64,000 bases of DNA from Bidens hawaiensis. Its lineage: Eukaryota > Streptophyta > Magnoliopsida > Asterales > Asteraceae. Below are positions 40,626-52,433 of the stretch, one piece after another. How positions within the stretch are numbered: the first letter of the stretch is position 1; each line of letters opens with the position of its first letter. The DNA lies in the NCBI GenBank assembly GCA_021521415.1, contig JAIQDT010005005.1, forward strand, positions 124,001 to 188,000. Direction: 5' to 3'. The notes beneath the pieces were generated by a model, which did no database searches, was not told where the DNA came from, and worked only from the letters and a program-made list of their open reading frames with translations. Position numbers and translations under genes: made by a program.

Positions 40626-42830
40626 AAATATACACAAGGATAGGGCTTGAACTTTATTGATACATTAGCTAGATTATGTAATGAGTGTATTTGTGTGTGA
40701 ACACCACGACGAGAACAAACAACTAAGAAGCATGTAAGCACCTATTCACTTAAATTATATGTCAATATATAAACAGGTTACAAATATAAACAGATTTGAA
40801 ACAGTAAGATTGCAAAAGACCCGTTTCAAAATTGGCCTATCTCATATATGGCCCACTACCGTATTTTCTTTTGCCTGGGAATTAAAAATGGTCCTTTTGC
40901 TTAAAGAAACTAAAATGAATACATAGATGTGGACAGAACTAAAAATGGGTCAAATGGACAAAAATATAAAGCATGTAAAATACGAATACGTCAAATGGGT
41001 CAAATCCGAAAAGGATCAAACGCTTAAAAATCTAAGCAAGTCAAAAGGGTAAAATATGAAACACCTGAAATCCGAATTGGTCCAAATCCAATCCGGTTCA
41101 AATAGGTCAAAATTCGCTGAAATCATTTGTTAAGTCATACCATGTTTCAAAGTAAACGAAACAAAAACTTTTCAACCTTTATGAATTTCAACAGTTTGCC
41201 TTTTTCAAACAGTCTAGAATACTTTATGTTTTCCTACAAGTACTTAAAAGTTGTCTTTCTGCTTCAAGAAACTATAATCATTTGGTCAAACGGACTAGAT
41301 CTGAAGCGGGTCAAAAACAAAATCTTCAGACGAATCAGACTTGAAATGGCTCAAATAGATAAAATCTAAAACGAGTCAAAAAGGTTAAGTCAAGCAATTT
41401 TATGATATCAGGTAAAGAGTAGGTCCCTTTATTATCATTGTTCAGTTTAGATCCGTATAACTATTGATGATAGTGACTTTGCTAATTAGGATTGCAGTAG
41501 TCTCTTTATTGAGTATCATTGTTCAGTTTAGATCTGTATAACTATTGATGATAGTGACTTTGCTAATTAGGATTGCGGTAGTTATTTTTCAAAATGCATC
41601 TGCATGATACTTAAGTGAGTTTGCGATTTCTTATTTTGTAATTAGGTTTGTTACATATGGATTAAATGCATGTGCATGAGACCAAATTTATGTAAGTGAG
41701 TTGGCTAACTATTGTTAAACAAATAGACCATGTATAAACAGGCCATCACGTTTTCTATTAAGATGCTGAAGGATGTGGGAAAAAAACAAAGGCATTAGCC
41801 AAATGCTGTGTAATTCGGAAGTGATGGGCAAGCACTGCTAGGACAACTAACTTGGATAACAAAAACTATTTTGGGTATCTAAAATTTATGCAGCTAACTT
41901 TTTGGTAATTTGTAACTGTCAAATGGTATTTAGACTATAAGTAACTAAACCCAGGCCGCACAACGCTTTCTACAACTAATCATTAGTCACCAAGTGGGTT
42001 ATGATTTTTGTAATTAGTAAATGAACATATGTTGTTATATTTTCTCTAACTCAAAAGACCCTCAGACATACTGTAAAGAAGGGTTATGAGATTACTATGA
42101 AAAACTATATTAAGCAAGCTACAAACATTTAACTACTCTCATTAGTATCGTTGGTATAGTTACAACTATATCGGACTATTTGGGCTTCTAAGTATACCTT
42201 TAACACAATCGCGCAGTGTGTTGGGTTACATACGTCATTGAGTGGTTTCGTCCGCCGCAAAACGAGGGGTTGAATTAATTGTTGTCATTGAAGATGCGCG
42301 CTCAAAGCAAATTTGTGATGAGTAGTGTTTTCGGTTTTATACTAGTTATTAAATAAAATCATACTTTTTAATTAAAAGAATAAACGGTTAATTAAAAATG
42401 AATTTAATATTGTCAAAATAAATGAAACGTGTACTTTTGGGATATGAAGGATAGCATGATGGAAAAACCGTTTTATAAATAGAAAAATGTTCCTTTGTTG
42501 TCTTTAATCTTTAAGTTGACGTGTATGTCCTTTTGTTGTCTTTAATCTTTAAGTTGACGTGCAGGTAATTATGTATGATTTTAATCAATTTTAAACACTT
42601 TGTTGCTAAATGTGCTAATTGCATACCTGTGTTGGTGTTTTAATAACTAAAACTGATCTTAATATTCCACAGAGCTTCGTTGGCACAAAATTTTTATTTA
42701 AAAGCCTTACCCTTAATTGCAATATTCGCCGCCACTACCACCAATCTCATTCTGCCGTATTGTCCTTCTAGTTGTTTGCTTCAAATGACAAGCTTTCTTA
42801 AAGTTTTAGAATTTTCATACTCATCCTACG
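40626..42830. other. Non-coding; degenerate short repeats
   Basis: No gene is recognised. 40,940-41,370 contains many degenerate copies of GGGTCAAA-type words (for example CAAATGGGTCAAATCC). An 81-bp direct duplication lies at 41,434-41,595. 42,480-42,560 has a 40-bp-scale duplication around TCTTTAATCTTTAAGTTGACGTG. Confidence 0.45.
41434..41595. repeat. Tandem duplication, 81-bp unit
   Basis: ATCATTGTTCAGTTTAGATC at 41,434 recurs at 41,515 with nearly identical continuation (CTATTGATGATAGTGACTTT). Confidence 0.8.
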
Positions 42831-42836
42831 TACGTC

Positions 42837-42845
42837 TATTTATAG
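42837..42845 (+). promoter_or_regulatory. TATA-like box before the WAT1-like exon
   Basis: TATTTATAG about 100 bp upstream of the ATG at 42,942, at a spacing usual for plant promoters with a short 5' untranslated region. Confidence 0.35.
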
Positions 42846-42941
42846 CGTTAAAGTATTAAGTATTGCACCACTAACAAAGCACAACATTTCACAGACGATT
42901 TTTTTATTACCTGGATTTAATTACAAACAAAGCAGCTGAAG

Positions 42942-43108
42942 ATGTGGAAAGAGTTATCAATGATGATTGTTGCAAAATTGCTGGTGGCGTCCTACACCAT
43001 ATCCTACAAATTAGCGGAAGTTGAAAGAATGGAACTGAGCATATTAATTTGTTATCGGTTTTTATTGGCTTCGATTGTAATGTGTCCCATAGCCCTATTA
43101 TTGGAAAG
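42942..43108 (+). CDS. First exon of a WAT1-related (nodulin MtN21/EamA-type) transporter, rest missing
   Basis: ATG at 42,942 opens MWKELSMMIVAKLLVASYTI, one hydrophobic segment, then CYRFLLASIVMCPIALLLER, a second. The pattern of a first membrane helix, a short loop and YR..(S/A)..P(I/F)A...ER at the end of exon 1 is what I know from plant WAT1/UMAMIT genes. The exon ends in phase 2 at GAAAG/GTAAAT, a good donor. No second exon is visible before Tat copy 2 begins at 44,089, so further exons would lie beyond the right edge or are lost. A TATA-like box lies about 100 bp upstream. Confidence 0.5.
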
Positions 43109-43111
43109 GTA

Positions 43112-43170
<59 letters not shown>
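43112..43170 (+). repeat. (AAT)n microsatellite
   Basis: About twenty uninterrupted AAT units directly after the donor site of the WAT1-like exon, followed by AAAG repeats. Confidence 0.95.
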
Positions 43171-43171
<1 letters not shown>

Positions 43172-44088
43172 GAAAGAAAGCACTGTTCTATTATTTTATA
43201 ATAATCTAATATATAAAAAATATGTAGATTTCGTTTATTGTCTGAATGGCCGTAAATAAGTCAAATTTGTTAGATCAAGGCTTTAAACCTAATTTAACAA
43301 GCAAACAAGTAAAACCAATTTATATTTCTATTTCTTATGTGTAGTTGTTTTAATTAATTATTTAGTTAAAGTGTCATGCAAGTGTGATGCATGCAAAAAT
43401 AAATTCACCAAAGCTGTTTTTAAATTAAGTGTGGTGATTTAACTAATTGAATTTATTACTCAGAAGCTTTTTTGTTTACTTAATATATCTTATTGTTGAA
43501 TAAACATATAATAATTTAAAATAGTAGAATATTTTAATAAAATTAAAGTTACAAACACATAGGATGAAAAATTATACTTTAAATAAGTTTGATTTTTGAA
43601 TCCCGACTTATTAACCAGCGGATAGTTTTATAATAGGTTTTTTGTAATTAACCATTTTTGTTTGACCAATGAATTATTTTATTTAATTTTCATATAAAAA
43701 ACTTATTTACAGAATAGCACGATTATATAATTGTAATAATCTTCGTTATTCTCATTGTTGCTCTTGTAATTGTCTTCACGAATTATAAAGTGTACTAGAA
43801 GATTAAAATGTGTGTCCTTAAGAAAATAATCTTTCATATGTCTTTCAATAAAATAATCTTTCATGAACCGGCTATGAGCCTTCAAATGATCCTGTTCTAG
43901 TGGTGGTCGTCATTCAAGCGCTTTCGGTTGTGAAATTTGGCCATGCTCGACAAAAAGTTTTATCCCACTTAGGCAACAACGATTATCATTGCCTCTTTCA
44001 TCTTCCCAGAATATAAATCGTTGTGTAACCGAGTATTTTTTTTATAAAATATAAAATAGTTAGAAAACGAATTATAATTTATAAGAGT
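43171..44088. other. AT-rich, probable intron sequence, no gene seen
   Basis: No exon is recognised on either strand. The five bases before the Tat LTR are AGAGT, the expected left target duplication, but the matching right copy is outside the window. Confidence 0.45.
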
Positions 44089-45040
44089 TGAAGAGGTAGG
44101 TCCCAGCAGAGCCCAGTTGGACCCGCAAGACTCACCTTGAAGATGGACGTTCGGGCAAGGACCAACTGGTTCCGCAGGACCCACCATGCTCAGAGATGAA
44201 GACCTTACGCGCAGTACGCCAGCTGTTCACGCAGGGAAAGCCTCCCAATGGTGAAGTACCCCGCCTGTCCCCGCAGCTGCGGATACAAGCCATCAGGGAA
44301 GGCTACCCGCACTAATAGCAAGGCTACACGCACAAGGCACTAACTCAATAAATCAGTGTCACCTGAAGGAATGAGCAAGGCGGGAATACTCCCGCCCAAA
44401 TGAGCCAGTCCGTATGCTTCTGGAAGATCTTTTGTACTATACCTGCCAAGGTATGGACAAAATAGACAAGATCTGGCCAAAGCAGCCCATGAACCAATCA
44501 CAGGGTGACAGCTCACCGACAAACAGTACGAGGAGCATGCTCTAGTACTGTTTGTCACTATTAGCCGCTGCCTACTCACCAACCCTTGTCGTGGCACGCA
44601 CATAGCCTGCAGTTAGTGGAAAAGGAATAGTACACAGCCGGCCTGGTCACTATCAGCCGCTGCCTACCCACCAACCAGCATGGCACGTGCGTAGCCCGTA
44701 GTTGGTAGAACAGGAATATTATACAGCTGGCTGTACCTGCTTGGAAACCTACCTTCGGCTATAAATACTCCAACACCTTGGAACGGTAGGAGGATCTGGT
44801 ATTTTACCTTCACTAGCTATTTCTCTCAATATACACTTATATTCAGAGCAATCTAGTCTGATTCTCACGCCGGAGGGTGGTCACAAGGAGGAACCCCCCC
44901 TTCTCAGTGACGAGCTCACGGTGTCTGTTTTGCAGGTCATCTGAAGAACATCCTTCTTTGCCGAACCTAACCCTCGTGGGACACATTACTTAACCCCCAG
45001 ATTATCCATAATCTACTCGGGGTCGATTAGTGTTTCTTCA
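44089..45040 (+). repeat. 5' LTR of Tat copy 2 (952 bp)
   Basis: Starts TGAAGAGGTAGGTCCC and ends GTTTCTTCA, with TATAAATA at 44,760-44,767 as the likely core promoter. Related to, but about 80 bp shorter than, the LTR of copy 1. Confidence 0.88.
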
Positions 45041-45041
45041 T

Positions 45042-45052
45042 TGGCGCCATCC
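45042..45052 (+). promoter_or_regulatory. Primer binding site of Tat copy 2
   Basis: TGGCGCCATCC directly after the LTR end CA and one T. Identical to copy 1. Confidence 0.7.
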
Positions 45053-45100
45053 GTGCATAAAAGCTAGAACTAATTCAGTTTTTTCAAAACTTCTGAAAAA

Positions 45101-45961
45101 ATGGTTAACGTTACTCCGGTCCCAAGGCCAGTAAGTGACCAAGAAACCCTGGTAACCACAACCCCAGCTACTAGGGGGAACATCGGCGGTTACACAAATT
45201 TTACGAACACTACCCCGGTTACCCAAGCCGGGGCAAGTGCAGTAAACAATATTTCACTGGGGTTCACTGATGCCCAGTTGGAGAAACAGACGAGGCTCCC
45301 TCGCCAAACACTCGATCAAGTTAAGGCGTGGGCCGAAGCACGTCAGAAGGAATTCCAAGCTGAGTTGGATGAACGCTTGCGTTCACTCCAACAGGCTGAC
45401 GAATTCGGGAGCACTCGACAACAGCTCAACATGAACAGTGAGTGCGAGTACTCGGACGATGATCGGGAGGAATCCGACACTGACGCGAACCCTCGCCATA
45501 GGGCGAAAGGGAAGCGTAAAGAAACGGGCTTCCAACCAAGAAGGAATTTCGGAGAAACCTTCAAACCAAGGAACGCGGGGGGAAACCCACGCGACTTCTC
45601 CAAAACCTTTAGACCAACTGCTGCAAATACGGGAACATCCAAGTTTGCAAGGGACATTGCGGAAGCAATCGCCCCGAGAAGTGCCAAACAGATGTCCAAC
45701 ATCGGCACTTATGATGGTCTATCCGACCCAGACGATCACTTGAACAGATTCATAGCGGGGGCAACCGTCAGTAACTGGACGGAACCCACGTGGTGTTATA
45801 TGTTCCAGATAACGCTGGTTGGAGCGGCCAGGGCGTGGTTTGATCGTTTACCGGTCCACCACATCTATGATTGGGCGGACTTTCAACACAAGTTCAGCCA
45901 ACACTTCAGTCAACAGAGGAAATATACTGAAGAGCAGTGGACGATCCTCAACTGCGTGTGA
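45101..45961 (+). pseudogene. gag: Gag of Tat copy 2, N-terminal part, ending at a nonsense codon
   Basis: Starts MVNVTPVPRPVSDQETLVTT and is collinear with copy 1 gag through the capsid-like domain (DGLSDPDDHLNRFIAGATVS, WFDRLPVHHIYDWADF). It stops at TGA (45,959-45,961) where copy 1 has CGA (CIREEDE), a C-to-T change at CG. It contains a segment absent from copy 1 (STRQQLNMNSECEYS). The same frame continues to 49,358, so only this codon separates gag from the rest. Confidence 0.85.
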
Positions 45962-46093
45962 GAGGAAGATGAATCTTTACTAGACTTCATCACTCGCTTC
46001 AACTCCAAGAAGCTGAGTCTGGGCAACATAAGTGAAGATCTTGTTCGCGCCGCTTTCATCCAGGGCGCCGAATACCCAGAGCTTATCCGCACG

Positions 46094-49000
46094 TTGACGG
46101 GTAAGGACGGCATGCCATCCACATGGGATGCCATCATGACGGCGGCCAAGCGCTTTGCCGAGACGGAGAAGCAACTGGGTAGGGATCTCCCCCAGAGTAC
46201 ACATCTCTACACGCAGAGGACCAGAGAAAACAATGTTCGGATCGCCCGGCAGAACAAAAAGAGGAAGCTAGGTATTTGGCAGTCAAGGGTAAACTTTGAC
46301 ACCTCATCCAGCTCTCGCCCTCTTGTTGGCGGAAGAGATAACACGCACCCTTCAAGCCGAAAACACCGGTGGACGCCACTCACCAAAAGCGTCATGGAGA
46401 TATTTGCCACCGAAAAACTCCCATGGCCAAAAGCTCCAATGATCCGGCAACGACCTAATGCGGATCAGAGCAAATCCTGTGACTTCAACGGGACAAAGGG
46501 TCACAGTACAGAGGAGTGTACATCCTTGAAGGATATTGTTGAAACATTCGTCAAGGATGGAAGACTTGCACACCTTGTGGCATCAATCAAGAATGGAGGA
46601 AGGAATGATAACCGGTATAAAGGCAATGGACGAAAGCCCGTTGACATCAGCATCCACATGGTTCATGGCAACATCAGAGGAAGAAAAAGACGAACGACAG
46701 AACCATGCGAATGGAAGGAAGCTGAGGTGCGCTTCCCGCGAGTGCCAGGAGGACCCAGCAAGGAAGGCCCTATCGTCATCAAAAGCCAGCTGGGGCATTA
46801 CATAACTTCCCGCACTCTTGCTGACAACGGCGCCTCGTCAACGGTTATGTACAGGCAGTTCTTCGACAAGCTAGACGACGAAGACAAAGAACGCCTGGAA
46901 ACGGTTTACGCCTCAATGGAAGGGTTCGACGGCAGCACAAACACCCCCCTGGGTATCCTATCTTTCCCCGTCATTCTCACGGACGGGAAATATTCCCGCA
47001 CAGAAGACGTGTACTTCGTCGTAATGAGGAAGCCACATCACACATACGACATTCTCTTCGGGAGAGACGGGATGGCAAGATTCAACGCCGTGGTATCTTC
47101 AGTCCACGGCATGATGGGATGGCCAACTGCTGAGGGTGTAGCGATGATCACCGGTATCCCCCAGGTATGCATCGCATCCGTCTCAACTAAACCCAAACCA
47201 AAGATGGCTAAACCAACCATCACCGAACCAGAAAAATGGGCCCTCAATGGCAAATACCCTGACCAGGCTGTTACAATTGGACCAACAATCACTGATCCTA
47301 CGCGCACCTTACTCAAACGCTTACTACAGAGAAACGCTGACATCTTCGCGTGGACACCAGCTGACATGACTGGTGTACCTCGAAGTAAAGCAGAGCATAA
47401 GCTCAAGTGTGACCCGGCTTTTACGCCAGTCATACAAAAGCGCAGAGTAATGGGGGCGGAACAGGCTAACGCGTGTAGAACCCAAGTCAAGGAACTCCTT
47501 GATGCGGGCATCGTACGCGTTAGTAGATATCAAACATGGGTTGCAAATCCCGTTATGGTATCGAAGGCTAACAAACAATGGCGCATGTGTATAGATTTCA
47601 AAAATTTAAACAAAGCATGCCCCAAAGATTGTTACCCGTTACCCGAAATTGACCTCAAAGTGGATTCATTAGCACCGTTTCGCCTTAAATGCTTCCTTGA
47701 CGCATATAAGGGGTACCATCAAATCCACATGGCTGTAGATGATCAGGACAAAACCGCATTTCGGACGCCCGATGGCACATTTTGTTATCAAATGATGCCA
47801 TTCGGACTTAAGAATGCAGGGTCCACATACCAACGCCTGATGGACAAAGAGTTTCATGCCCAAATTGGGAGAAACTTGGAAGTCTACATGGATGATTTGG
47901 TCATCAAAAGCCCTGAGCCAGAAGCGATGTTGAAAGACATCGAAGAAACTTTCAACACGCTCAGAAAGATAAACATGAAGCTCAACCCGAGCAAGTGTTC
48001 CTTTGGGATGGAAGAAGGGAAGTTCTTGGGAGTCATTGTTACTAAAGATGGCTTCAGAGCGAACCCTGAAAAGGTCGAAGCCATTATCAAAATGGAATCA
48101 CCTACTACCATCAAGCAAGCCCAGACACTGAATGGACGCCTAGTCGCACTTAACCACTTTTTGTCAAACCATGCGGATAGGTCGTTCCCATTCGTGTCAA
48201 CATTGAGAAACTGTTTAAAGAAAACGCACTTCCGCTGGACACCAGAAGCGGAAGCAGCTTTTCAGGAAATTCGGTCACGCTTGATCGAACTCCCAACGCT
48301 CACAGCACCAGAAGCGGGGGAGGAATTAATCATATATCTTTCTACCACAGATAGAGCAACCGGGGCAGTCCTGCTAGTAGAGCGGAAAGGTATCCAAATG
48401 CCTATTTACTATGTTAGCCGTGTCCTAACAGACGTAGAAACCCGGTACTCCACCCTGGAAAAATTAGTCTTAGCACTTGTACAAGCTTCACGCAGACTAA
48501 GACGATATTTCCAGGGTCACCCAATCACCATTCTCACCAACTTCAAACTCGCAAACGTTCTAGGCAAACCCGAATTATCGGGACGTCTAGCCAAATGGGC
48601 AATTGAGTTGGGGGAATATGCGATAAAGTACAAGCCAAGACCAGCTATGAAAGGCCAGGTCCTGGCCGACTTTATTGCAGAAGTCCCCGCTTCGCTGGAG
48701 AAAGAGTGCCAGGAGGAGGCTCAACCCTCCCCAGCACAGGACATCGATGATGTCTGGCGACTCTACACTGATGGAGCAGCCAGCAACGAGGGTTCAGGCG
48801 CAGGGTTGAAATTAACCAACCCAGCAGGCCAAGAATACACTTACGCTATTCGACTGGATTTTCCAAGTACGAATAACGAAGCCGAGTATGAAGCATTCTT
48901 GGCAGGGCTGAGAATTGCGCGTAAAATGGGAGTGAAAAACTTGGAAGCCCACGTGGATTCCATGTTAGTAGCCAACCAGATAAACGGAACGTACACGGCC

Positions 49001-49363
49001 GTGAACGACACAATGGCCCTGTACCTCGCACAAGCAAAAACCCTTATGCGCGATTTTAATGATTGTAAAGTCATACACGTCAAGCGTAGCGAAAACAAAT
49101 CTGCGGATGCGTTAAGCAAGCTTGCATCATTAGCCTTCACCCATTTGGGAAAGGACATCCGCATTGAACTCCTTGAAGCACCATCAGTCCCGCACAAGGA
49201 AATTTGTGTCATCCAAACCGGTACAGAAACGTGGATGACACCAATAATAAATTACCTTGCAGCGGGTATACTACCAGAGTCAAAAACACAGGCAAGAAAA
49301 ATACGTTGTAAAGCATTAAACTATCAACTCATCGATGACATCCTTTACAGACGTAACTTGTGA
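46094..49363 (+). pseudogene. pol: Gag C-terminus and pol of Tat copy 2: protease, RT, RNase H, archaeal-type RNase H
   Basis: It is the same frame as gag; the Met at 46,094 is internal. Zinc-knuckle-like CDFNGTKGHSTEEC (one ligand changed) leads to protease ADNGASSTVMY, RT with RMCIDFKNLNKACPKD, YQMMPFGLKNAGSTYQ and catalytic VYMDDLVIKS, then a first RNase H (STTDRATGAVLLVER, YFQGHPITILTNFKLANVLG) and a second RNase H whose acidic residues are visible in YTDGAASNEG, NNEAEYEAFLAGL, AHVDSMLVANQ and NKSADALSKLAS. The ORF is cut at RRN by the Tekay LTR (49,359); integrase resumes at 58,220. Ogre, Grande and Retand belong to this lineage. Confidence 0.9.
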
Positions 49364-51331
49364 CATCTGCCCGAATCCGACCCGACCCAGGTACCCGTTT
49401 TCTGATCCGATTCTTTTTATGATTTAAAATTTAATTATTTTCTTTTAAAACTTGACATTTAAAATATATATATTACTAATAATATCTTCCTTTCCGCCGT
49501 CCCGTCCCTCTCCTTCTCTTTCTTTCCGCCTTCTTTTCCCTCTTGTTGCCGTCCCGCCTCTTTCTCTCTCTTGTCGCCGTTCCGCCCTTAAGCCTTGAAA
49601 CTCCCCCTTCTCTTTGCTTGTCCTTTGGTTCTTCCCGCCTAAGGATGTCTGCGCAGCTCCACGCGCTAGACTCCTTACAAGGAAGCCTGCGTGAAGATTG
49701 ACTGTTCCTGCGTTACGCGCTAGGGACTGTAGTTCTTCCTGCGGCGCGCTAAGAACTATAGTTCTTCGCGCGGCGCGCTAAGAATTGTAGATCCTCCCGC
49801 GACGCGCTGTGAATTTGTAGTTCTTCCCGCGGCGCGCGCTAAGGTTTGTTCTGTCTGCCTTCGCCCTCGCGCGCTCAATCTTCTCGTGTGCGCAGCCTCT
49901 CGCGCGCGCAAGCTTTCTCGCGCTGTCTTGTGTCCTTTCTTCTGTTTTATCCAGCCTGTTTGCTTTTGTGATATCTTATCTTTTGTGCTGTTGACCTAAC
50001 CTGTCTTATGTCTGAAAAGTTACTTTCGGCGTAGCATGCGCACCAACCCCATTGGTTGGCAGGAAAAGTGACTGACATTATCTTTTGAGATCTGCTTTTC
50101 CCATGCTTGACCAGTACCTTTTCTGACACCTCCCATGCCTGTTTACTGTTACCTGTCAGCTTTTCCTTGTCCCCTGCAGCTGCCATATCTTTTGATATCT
50201 TTTGCTTTTGGAACCTTTTTTCTTTTGTTATCTTTTGCTTGATCCTGTTGTAGATCTTTTCCCCTTTTCTAGGGATTGTGTTCCCTAGGGTTTCCCTATA
50301 AATAATAATGCTATTTTCCTAACACTACACACACAAAGCACTTAAACTCTCCTGTTCTCTCTTGCTCCTTGCCGTTGTTCTTCCTCAGCCGCCTCCCTCT
50401 CTGCCTCCGTCTTCCTCCCTGTTCTGCCCTGCTTTTCCGGTAATATATATTATATATAATAATTTACTTATTAATTATGCTAACTTATAATCAAGACTTA
50501 AAACCAATCGTTAAAACGATAATCTTATTTATAGGTTAACTTGTGTTTGTTTAAAGTTGGTTCTTGCATTATCTTTCAACGCATCTTTATCAAGTGAGTA
50601 ATCTCGTACCTAATCCCTTTTTATTTTTAATGTTTTGGGATGTTCATGTGTTCGTACAAACTTGAGTCTTAAACTTGTTTATGAACTTTAGTCGCGCAGT
50701 ATCCCATGTGTTGAGGACGTTTACTTGGCTGTTTATTTGTATGTGTGTATCATTAACCGCTTTGTTCGGCCTATTCCGCAGTTTTCATGGATCCATTAGA
50801 TGAACACGGGAGACCTATCGTTTACGGTTTTCTTTGTTTACACTTGCACAGATGTTTTCTTGTTTTTGTGCTCATTTGGGAGCACGGATTGAACTATGAA
50901 CTATGATCTATTTAGGCTTGATCACAATCTGATTACACCCTTGTTAAACACCAGACATACACGTGTTGCGCGCAGTGATTATTGTTATCTATTATCTATT
51001 ATCTATTAAACTTGATTTCTCACCAACACGCAAGTGTTTGACGTTTATTTTAACACATGTTCAGGTTTGCTGTAGCTACATTTGGAGCTTGTGGACACGT
51101 AGGACGTTTTTACTTTTGGACCTAGATTAAAATGTATCAAGACAAGTTATTGTTGTTCGAATATTTTGCCTTATAATATAATGATTTATGTTGATTTATG
51201 TTATCTTGTGTTTACGTTGCGCGTGCGCGAATGAATATATTTATTAAATATTGACACCCAAATAGTGTCACGAGTAATGAAACAATATGTGGCGCCCCGA
51301 AGTATAATCCGCCTTTGGTCGGGGTGTTACA
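49359..51331 (+). repeat. Left Tekay LTR (1,973 bp)
   Basis: TGTGACATCTGCCC to GGTCGGGGTGTTACA. TATAAATAA near 50,297 is the likely promoter. Around 49,725-49,860 there are about four GC-rich units of some 35 bp (GCGGCGCGCTAAGAA-type). Both sides are flanked by TAACT. Confidence 0.92.
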
Positions 51332-52433
51332 TAACTTTCTTGGCCCACTCTTAAGATGCGTGGGTATCCAAGATGCTGACTACCTCCTAAGGGAAGTACA
51401 CGAAGGCATCAGTGGAGTACACGCAGGTCCACGCGCTGTTGTAGCTAAGCTAAACAACGCGGGATACTTTTGGCCGGGGATGCATACGGATGCGCTGGCA
51501 TACATCAGAAAGTGTAGGTCTTGCCAGCTCTACGCACCCAACACGCATCGCCCGAAGAATGAACTTGTTCCAGTCACCTCTTCATGGCCATTTCAGAAGT
51601 GGGTCATCGATGTGACAGGCCCATTTCCTACAGCAGCAGGAAACGTTCAGTTCCTAGTGGTAGCCATCGACTACTTCACCAAGTGGATAGAAGCAAAACC
51701 CTTAGCCCAAAAAACCACAAAACATATTAAAAAATTTATTTGGGAATTTATTATTTGTCGTTTTGGACTTCCACAGACTTTGGTGAGTGATAACGGCACC
51801 AACTTTGCTGACAAGAAGCTACAAAAGTGGCTAGAAGAACTTCAAATCACCCACACCTTTACCTCAGTGGCACACCCGCAAGGTAACGGTGAGGTGGAAA
51901 GAGCAAATAAAAGCATCGTCGAAGGCATAAAGAAAAGACTCCTGGAACACAGATCCGGCTGGGTAGACGAAGTTCCACACGTCCTTTGGGCAAACAGAAC
52001 GCTGAAAAAGGCCAGTACGGGAGAAACCCCGTTCAGCCTCACTTATGGCACTGAAGCCATGGTCCCAGTCGAAATTGGTTTGCCCTCACCAAGGGTCTTG
52101 ATTCAGCCAGAGGACAATGATGCGGAAAGACGGTTAGACCTTATGCTAACTGAGGAACGCAGAGACTTAGCCGCAGCGCGTGAAGAAAACTACAAGCGAC
52201 AAATGCAAAAGTACTACAACACGCGGGTAAAACTCTGCAACTTCAATGTAGGAGACTATATATTGCGTAACAACGAGGCTTCAGACCAAGAGCGCCCAGG
52301 AAAACTGGCACCGGTCTGGGAAGGACCGTACATTATCAAAGAAGTTTTGGGAAAAGGCGCATACCGGCTCGAAAGGCTCGATGGCACTCCTATCCCAAGA
52401 ACATGGAACGAAGCTCAATTACGCAATTGTTAC
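51332..52433 (+). pseudogene. Duplicated Tat integrase (copy 1 of two), inserted inside the Tekay element
   Basis: 1,102 bp encoding integrase without its start: zinc motif (CRSCQLYAPNTH), core with VIDVTGPFPTA, LVSDNGTNFADK and HPQGNGEVERANKS giving D, D and E, and a C-terminal domain ending near [18 protein letters not shown]. It is the same length as 58,220-59,321 and differs at about six bases. This copy keeps the conserved HPQGN, whereas the other has HLQGN. Its end runs directly into the Tekay gag remnant at about 52,434, in a frame that stops at 52,460. The apparent Met at 51,315 lies in the LTR and is not a start. Confidence 0.9.
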
